NCBI GenBank assembly: GCA_002502095.1
Contig: DAPJ01000005.1
Coordinates: 87,015 to 151,014 of the forward strand
Direction: 5' to 3'
DNA from: Euryarchaeota archaeon UBA62
GTDB taxonomy: Archaea > Thermoplasmatota > Poseidoniia > Poseidoniales > Thalassarchaeaceae
DNA length: 64,000 nt
Part shown: in pieces, positions 59,530-64,000 of the stretch
How positions within the stretch are numbered: the stretch's first letter is position 1
Layout: every line of letters starts with the position of its first letter
Made by a program: the position numbers and the translations under genes
The notes under the pieces: generated by a model
Told to the model about the DNA's origin: nothing
Database searches by the model: none
The model's input: only the letters and a program-made list of their open reading frames with translations

Positions 59530-60348
59530 ATGAGCATGGGCAAAATAATTGAGGTCGATATTCAGAAGTTTTCTGATGACGCTCATTCCCATGAATCAGA
59601 CGAGGTTGCAATAGAACGTGCGATGACTATCAAAGTGATACATCTGGGGGAAGAACACTCACTAGGAATTCTAATGAGGACTCCAGGAAATGATATAGAA
59701 CTGATATACGGTTTTCTTTATTGTGAGGGAGTCATTAGTAGCTCTGATGATATAGTCGACATAAATTCCAATGATGATGACTTTGTAGTAAAATTAGCTG
59801 ATGGTTGTGCTTTCGACTCAGCTGAGCATGTAAGAAAGACATCTATTTCTTCTGCATGCGGATTATGCGGGCGGGACTCTGTTTCATCTCTAATTAGATT
59901 AAACGCGCCCGCACTACCTACCGATAAGAAGATCCCGTACTCTTTGATATCTAAATCAGTAGATCTGCTAAGAAGTAGGCAAGAGCTCTTTTCCAGAACT
60001 GGTGGTTCACATGCGGCTGCAATTGTTGACTATAATGGAAATCTAATATCAATATCCGAAGATGTAGGTAGACATAACGCACTTGACAAGCTAATGGGCA
60101 CTTTCCTAATGGATAGTAAAATACCAATTAACGAAGGTTTTCTGATAGTATCTGGCAGGGCTTCATTTGAATTAACTTACAAAGCAATAAGGTGCGGAAT
60201 ACCAATTTTTATTGCTGTTGGAGCACCAAGTTCTATGGCTGTTGAGATGTCTATTGAGCATGGTATGACACTGATAGGATTTGTGAAAAATGAGGTTGCT
60301 TCAGTGTATAGTTATCCTAGTAGAGTAATCATCGACCAGTCCTTCTAG
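59530..60348 (+). CDS. fdhD: FdhD-like sulfurtransferase
   Basis: 272 aa. The conserved pieces are SSACGLCGRDSV with the two sulfur-relay Cys, RTGGSHAAAIVDY, SEDVGRHNALDKLMG, VSGRASFELTYKAI and GAPSSMAVEMSIEHGMTLIGFV. FdhD passes sulfur from IscS to the molybdenum cofactor of formate dehydrogenase. No formate dehydrogenase or other molybdoenzyme gene is in the window. It overlaps the convergent TPR gene by 20 bp. Confidence 0.93.
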   Translation: MSMGKIIEVDIQKFSDDAHSHESDEVAIERAMTIKVIHLGEEHSLGILMRTPGNDIELIYGFLYCEGVISSSDDIVDINSNDDDFVVKLADGCAFDSAEHVRKTSISSACGLCGRDSVSSLIRLNAPALPTDKKIPYSLISKSVDLLRSRQELFSRTGGSHAAAIVDYNGNLISISEDVGRHNALDKLMGTFLMDSKIPINEGFLIVSGRASFELTYKAIRCGIPIFIAVGAPSSMAVEMSIEHGMTLIGFVKNEVASVYSYPSRVIIDQSF

Positions 60349-62086
60349 CTTGCTCTTTAGCCAATATCTTACACCTACTGAGCTGTTTTTTACACAATGC
60401 TCTATCGTTTTCATCTAGGCCTCTATCTATGGCTTGCATAAAGCACTTAACAGCATCCTGAAAGAGCTCTAGAGAAGCGTATGAAGAACCCATGTTGTAG
60501 AGGAGTTTGCCACTAACTCCTTCAGGATCCATTGATATTGCAGTATGATAGGACCTAATGCTGTCTCCGTATTTACCCATTTGATACAGAGCATGACCTC
60601 TGCCAGCTTGTGCTTTGACACGAAGTTCCAGCTCTTCCTTGGGTGCCCCGCCTATCGCTTTCTCAAAGGAGCTTAGAGCCTCTGACCCCCTCTCTTCAGC
60701 TAATAGATTGATGCCTTTATTGTACCACTCGATAGATATGTTTGCATCAATCTCTGGGGAATTATCTGTATTTTCAATTATCTCCTGAGCTTCCTTTCCA
60801 GCGGCTATCAAATCTAGCTCTTCCTCGGGCTCTGAGATTATGGTATTCTTTTCTTCCATGTTCAGTGAATTAGCTTTCTGCCTACACTGTAGCGCCCTAT
60901 CAATGTGTCCGGCGGCAGACAGAGAATCTGCCATGCCATTCCAAATCTCTGGAGAGTCTCTGTTTAATTCGAGAAGACGCTTCCAAGCCTTTACTGAGTT
61001 TACATAATCTCCATCCTCGGTTAGGGACCTTGCGATAGAAATTTTATCATCGATGGATTCCAAAAGTAATTCTTCGTCGCTTTCAAATTCATCATCTTTG
61101 GATATAGTATCTTTAGCCTTCTGAATACGTATCATTAGCTCATCATCTGAAGAAATTCTATATGCCCTTTCCCAGAATGATATAGCCTCATCAGTCTCGT
61201 TTTTCTCTATCTTTATATCTCCCATAGAAATCAAGCTATTAACATGTTCAGGATCTGATATTAATGCATTAGAAATAGATTGTAATGATTGTTCAATTTT
61301 ACCTAAATCCTTGAGGATCTGTGAGTGATTGAAGTGGGTTTTTGCTCGGTCGTCTCCTATCGCAATAGCATACTCTATGGCCTCTAAAGCCTCATTATTA
61401 TGTCCTATCATATACAGTGTGGTTGCACACAATGACCATAATTCATAGTTCATAGATCCATCTTTTTCTAATCTAGATCTAATTGTTGCAAGGGCCTCAT
61501 TAGCTCTATTTGCGGCCAACATTTCTTTGGCATTATTAATGACGTCATCAATTGTTTCTACAGGTCGAGATTCCAGTAATATGTCCTGGCCATCTTCAAT
61601 TATTCTACTTTCAATTATCGGGACTTCTTTTGATTCATATAAATCATCATTTATTTCACGACTCTCCAACAATGGGGCCTCTCCATTTTTTTCATTATCA
61701 GTTAACGTCACGACGTCGCTTTCATCTATTGATTCGTTCCGACTTTCAATTATCTTGGATAATTGATGGATACTTCCCAATTTAATCACTGCCATAGTCG
61801 CGAGCTCGTATGACCTCACAGGATCTATATTCTCTAATAAAACGGCAAGATTAGCAGCAGTAGGTGCATGCTCTGGATCTATCATATTTGCCTTCTCGAA
61901 CGCCATTCTTGAGTCATCTGGGAAACCCCTAGCGGTCTGTACTACTCCGAGTCCATACCATGCTGCTGCATTGTTGGGATCGATTTCTGTTGCTTTCGCA
62001 TATAGTTGGCTGGCCAAGAGCATGTCACCGACGTCTGCGTGAGACTTCGCATCAGTGAGTAGCTGCATAATCCTGCCCCCATCCAT
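60329..62086 (-). CDS. Tetratricopeptide-repeat protein with an ESR-motif linker
   Basis: 585 aa. TPR-type repeats appear early (about 12-85, ASQLYAKATEIDPNNAAAWYGLG) and in two later blocks (about 180-395 and 440-570, e.g. GMADSLSAAGHIDRALQCRQKA and YHTAISMDPEGVSGKLL). Between the first and second blocks, residues about 112-174 form an acidic linker carrying four copies of IIESR/LLESR. No catalytic motif, signal or membrane helix is seen. TPRs scaffold protein complexes; the partner is unknown. ATG 62086 is preferred, since a TATA-like element lies about 25-35 bp upstream; ATG 62068 is in frame. Confidence 0.82.
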   Translation of the reverse strand: MDGGRIMQLLTDAKSHADVGDMLLASQLYAKATEIDPNNAAAWYGLGVVQTARGFPDDSRMAFEKANMIDPEHAPTAANLAVLLENIDPVRSYELATMAVIKLGSIHQLSKIIESRNESIDESDVVTLTDNEKNGEAPLLESREINDDLYESKEVPIIESRIIEDGQDILLESRPVETIDDVINNAKEMLAANRANEALATIRSRLEKDGSMNYELWSLCATTLYMIGHNNEALEAIEYAIAIGDDRAKTHFNHSQILKDLGKIEQSLQSISNALISDPEHVNSLISMGDIKIEKNETDEAISFWERAYRISSDDELMIRIQKAKDTISKDDEFESDEELLLESIDDKISIARSLTEDGDYVNSVKAWKRLLELNRDSPEIWNGMADSLSAAGHIDRALQCRQKANSLNMEEKNTIISEPEEELDLIAAGKEAQEIIENTDNSPEIDANISIEWYNKGINLLAEERGSEALSSFEKAIGGAPKEELELRVKAQAGRGHALYQMGKYGDSIRSYHTAISMDPEGVSGKLLYNMGSSYASLELFQDAVKCFMQAIDRGLDENDRALCKKQLSRCKILAKEQARRTGR

Positions 62087-62189
62087 AACCTACCGCTATA
62101 CGAATTTGAAATAAGCATTCTCTAGTTACGTACTCTATTGAGTCATGTAGATACCTACACCTTGAAGACGGGTACCTTCTTCCAGATGC

Positions 62190-62735
62190 ATGAGTCAACC
62201 CATACGCGTCATGGGAATTTGTGGGACGTATGATTTACAATCAGCAAATGGTAGGATGTTGGAAATACTACTGGATCAGTGTAGAGAGCTAGGAGCTGAA
62301 GTGACGGTTTGGGATCACGGAGCTAATCCACTACCTCTTGTAGGCGCCGAAGGCTCATGGGACGATGATAATGTTATGCAATTTCAGGCTATGGCTACTA
62401 ATTCTGACGCATATATTCTCTCCAGTCCTGAATATCATGGGACGATGAGTGGAGTAATGAAAAATAGTCTCGATTGGCTTTACTCTAAACACACATCAGG
62501 AAAGGTATTCGCATTGGTTTCTACATTGGGAGGACAATCTAGCAATAATACCCTTAATCACATGAGAATTGCTGCTAGGTGGATTCATGGGTGGGTGATT
62601 CCAGAGCAAGTTGCTGTGCCAAATATAAAGAAAGCATTCGATGAAAATGGAGAAATTAACGATGAGGCGATTAGAAGTAGAATTTCTGCAATATCAAAAT
62701 CGATTGTAGAAAATTCCATAAAGTTGAGGAGATAA
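62190..62735 (+). CDS. NADPH-dependent FMN reductase-like flavoprotein
   Basis: 181 aa flavodoxin-fold protein. VMGICGTYDLQSANGRMLEIL begins the fold with an FMN phosphate loop variant, AYILSSPEYHGTMSGVMKNSLDWLY is the strongly conserved SPEYHGxxSGxLKNxLDW segment of the SsuE/ArsH/NADPH-FMN reductase family, and VSTLGGQSSNN is the third FMN loop. It reduces FMN, quinones or similar. The downstream 55-codon ORF follows after a 1-base gap, with its ribosome-binding site inside the end of this gene. Confidence 0.9.
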   Translation: MSQPIRVMGICGTYDLQSANGRMLEILLDQCRELGAEVTVWDHGANPLPLVGAEGSWDDDNVMQFQAMATNSDAYILSSPEYHGTMSGVMKNSLDWLYSKHTSGKVFALVSTLGGQSSNNTLNHMRIAARWIHGWVIPEQVAVPNIKKAFDENGEINDEAIRSRISAISKSIVENSIKLRR

Positions 62736-62736
62736 A

Positions 62737-62904
62737 TTGGAATTACTCCCACAAGGTAGCGAGATCTTACTATTCTTAACATCATTTTTTGGGATTCTTA
62801 CCTGGTACTCTAAAAATGTAATAAAATCGATAAGGCTTACCAGAGTATCAGCAATTACCGGAATTTGTTGCATGGTTAGCTTATTTACATGGGTGATAAT
62901 GTAA
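62737..62904 (+). CDS. Small membrane protein, 55 aa
   Basis: A 55-codon ORF with a TTG start at 62737 and TAA at 62902-62904, beginning MELLPQGSEILLFLTSFFGI. GAGGAGAT stands 5-12 bases before the TTG inside the end of the flavoprotein gene, and the TAA overlaps the ATG of the next gene (TAATG). Two hydrophobic segments (about residues 8-24 and 36-55) flank a basic centre (KNVIKSIRLTR), and two adjacent Cys occur near residue 43. Translation coupling on both sides argues it is real. Function unknown. Confidence 0.65.
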   Translation: MELLPQGSEILLFLTSFFGILTWYSKNVIKSIRLTRVSAITGICCMVSLFTWVIM

Positions 62905-63281
62905 TGATTTTACACATTGGCATAGATAGTATCCCTGTTCGACTTCCCTGTTTGTGGGAACATGGAATTTCATACGATACGCAAGATAGGATATTAGAGG
63001 ATCACGGAATTTCAGATAAGCAGGTTGTTATTTTTATTGAGAAGGATTTCAATCGATTAGAACGGCTTCTTGCTAGATTAACAGGGGCTCCTAGACTGCT
63101 TAGAAGGCCATTGGACAGGTTGAATTCAGCATTATGGGATCTTATCGATGGAAATAGGACATTGTCGCAAATTATACAGATCATGGAAGATTGCTATGAT
63201 GAAGAGATAATCCCAGCCAGACAACGTTGTTCAGAATCAATTTCCAAACTAATAGAATTGAATCTTGTGGAATTGAAGTAG
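62904..63281 (+). CDS. PqqD-like domain protein
   Basis: 125 aa from the ATG at 62904, which overlaps the previous stop in TAATG. The C-terminal half (about 57-125) has the winged-helix pattern RRPLDRLNSALWDLIDGNRTLSQIIQIMEDCY...SISKLIELNLVEL, characteristic of PqqD-like proteins and the RiPP recognition element fold. The N-terminal half (about 1-55) has no recognised domain; it is rich in acidic and hydrophobic residues. PqqD domains can bind peptide leaders, but many archaeal PqqD-like proteins have no proven partner. It converges on the last gene of the window with a 2-bp gap. Confidence 0.75.
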   Translation: MILHIGIDSIPVRLPCLWEHGISYDTQDRILEDHGISDKQVVIFIEKDFNRLERLLARLTGAPRLLRRPLDRLNSALWDLIDGNRTLSQIIQIMEDCYDEEIIPARQRCSESISKLIELNLVELK

Positions 63282-63283
63282 TA

Positions 63284-64000
63284 TTAATTATCCAATGGAG
63301 GTGCTTCTAACCTTGTTGACTCATCCTTCCTTGCTTTGTATACTGCAGAGAAATAGATTATCAGTGGAAGCACCAACATTAGGCTGAAGCAACCAATCAG
63401 TGTTGCTAGACTATAGACAGACTCTTCGATAGGATCAATCTGAAACTCATTAACATCTGTTAACTCGTGATTAACCATTGATACACTGATTTCTATTCCA
63501 GCTGACTCAAGAGCATTGCCTTCATCATCATATACACCCATTCTCCAAGTGATTATTGTAGCCTCTTCTGAAATTAAGTCATCAGCCTTATCGTATGCCT
63601 CTTCCAGATCGTCAGCCTGAAGATAGCCCAATCCCTCTATAGGCAATATGGAAGAGACGATTCCTCTCAGAGTGCTCACTTCCTGAGTAATGATGATTTC
63701 ATGATTCGTTGAATAATCACAGGTCTCGACTAAATCTGAATAGTCCCCGTCACCCTCACAGTTGAATGGAAATTCTTGATTATCTCCCAGAAATGGTGAG
63801 TGAAACCATGGAGTCCCATCTGCTTGAACCCTGAGTATTGAATCCTGAGGCGCTCCAATCACTGTTACATTGACCCACGTAATGGGCATGTTAGTGGATA
63901 AAAACCACTCTGCAACTCCATCATCGTCTTGATTGAGTTCTAAAGACTCTGAAATATTAGTAGTTTCATAACCATAATATTCTGACTCAACTGTATTTGA
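63284..64000 (-). CDS. Membrane-anchored extracytoplasmic protein, partial
   Basis: The reading frame is open to the window edge, so the N-terminus is missing; an internal ATG at 63889 is only one of the codons. The visible part, about 238 residues, has an Asp/Glu-rich, probably extracellular body with two Cys (FNCEGDGDYS and VETCDYS) suited to a disulphide. A C-terminal membrane helix (ATLIGCFSLMLVLPLIIYFSAVY) and a short charged cytoplasmic tail follow. No family recognised. It belongs to the same class of C-anchored surface proteins as the other large beta-rich genes in the window. Confidence 0.65.
   Translation of the reverse strand, partial: SNTVESEYYGYETTNISESLELNQDDDGVAEWFLSTNMPITWVNVTVIGAPQDSILRVQADGTPWFHSPFLGDNQEFPFNCEGDGDYSDLVETCDYSTNHEIIITQEVSTLRGIVSSILPIEGLGYLQADDLEEAYDKADDLISEEATIITWRMGVYDDEGNALESAGIEISVSMVNHELTDVNEFQIDPIEESVYSLATLIGCFSLMLVLPLIIYFSAVYKARKDESTRLEAPPLDN

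Noticed and set aside
62737..62904. Firm RiPP precursor call for the 55-residue ORF
   Set aside because: It has two hydrophobic segments and no leader/core layout or maturase nearby; kept only as a speculative finding.
1..64000. CRISPR arrays, insertion sequences, integrases or attachment sites
   Set aside because: Reading the window showed no regularly spaced direct repeats, no transposase or recombinase, and no tRNA-flanked duplication near tRNA-Pro.

Overview
The window reads as a compact, A+T-leaning chromosome segment from a marine planktonic archaeon of the Thermoplasmatota, most likely Marine Group II (Candidatus Poseidoniales) or a close relative. Archaeal markers seen directly are split RNA polymerase A'/A'' genes, L30e, S3Ae, a KH/beta-CASP CPSF-like nuclease, an archaeal proteasome beta subunit, SepF, a tRNA-splicing endonuclease, archaeal-type TrpRS and ValRS, a geranylgeranyl-reductase-like enzyme and an archaeal SRP RNA. 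They sit among bacterial-looking genes (ThyA, FolA, a three-gene proton-pumping transhydrogenase, a bacterial-type TopA, a PlsC-like acyltransferase, class 2 PyrD), a mix familiar from Marine Group II. The lineage is an inference; no rRNA gene is present to settle it.

Layout. 1-3190: end of the RNA polymerase operon (rpoA1, rpoA2, rpl30e) followed by an unrecognised gene where nusA is usual. 3187-11159: an accessory-looking locus with four coiled-coil genes, a secreted beta-rich receptor-like protein with cytoplasmic zinc ribbons, a DtxR-type metalloregulator and a polytopic membrane protein; a perfect 19-bp palindrome lies between its divergent halves. 11162-15210: pdxS, a 7Fe ferredoxin, an RNA-binding protein, S3Ae with a C-terminal SAP domain, an MTA/purine nucleoside phosphorylase and a MazG-like pyrophosphohydrolase. 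15183-18856: minus-strand plsC-thyA-folA-doxX-mscS run. 18936-28989: secreted protein, saccharopine-dehydrogenase-like enzyme, trpS, sepF-zpr1, psmB, aCPSF1, small genes, tRNA-Pro(TGG), Nudix hydrolase and malate dehydrogenase. 29212-35997: pntAA-pntAB-pntB, a secreted CxCH protein, TatC and an M6-like protease. 35994-44505: endA, a PfkB kinase, a PKD-like surface protein, an M24 peptidase, MqnC, a membrane protein and a geranylgeranyl-reductase-like flavoprotein. 44507-49217: topA with a Z-DNA-prone tract upstream, pyrD, ccmE and the SRP RNA. 49220-64000: EVE protein, RND permease, valS, serA, sodA, ygfZ, an A-type Fe-S carrier, fdhD, a TPR protein, and a flavoprotein / 55-residue membrane ORF / PqqD-like cluster, ending in a cut-off membrane protein.

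How the genes work together. Core information processing dominates (transcription, translation, tRNA splicing, 3'-end formation, proteolysis, supercoiling). Thymidylate and folate recycling are encoded side by side. Transhydrogenase, malate dehydrogenase, a menaquinone-pathway radical SAM enzyme, quinone-type PyrD and CcmE together suggest a respiring, quinone- and cytochrome-c-using cell, although most of those pathways lie outside the window. Several large signal-peptide/one-TM proteins form a substantial extracytoplasmic protein set. Gene packing is extreme: most convergent pairs abut or overlap at their stop codons. I found no CRISPR array, insertion sequence, integrase or obvious pseudogene.
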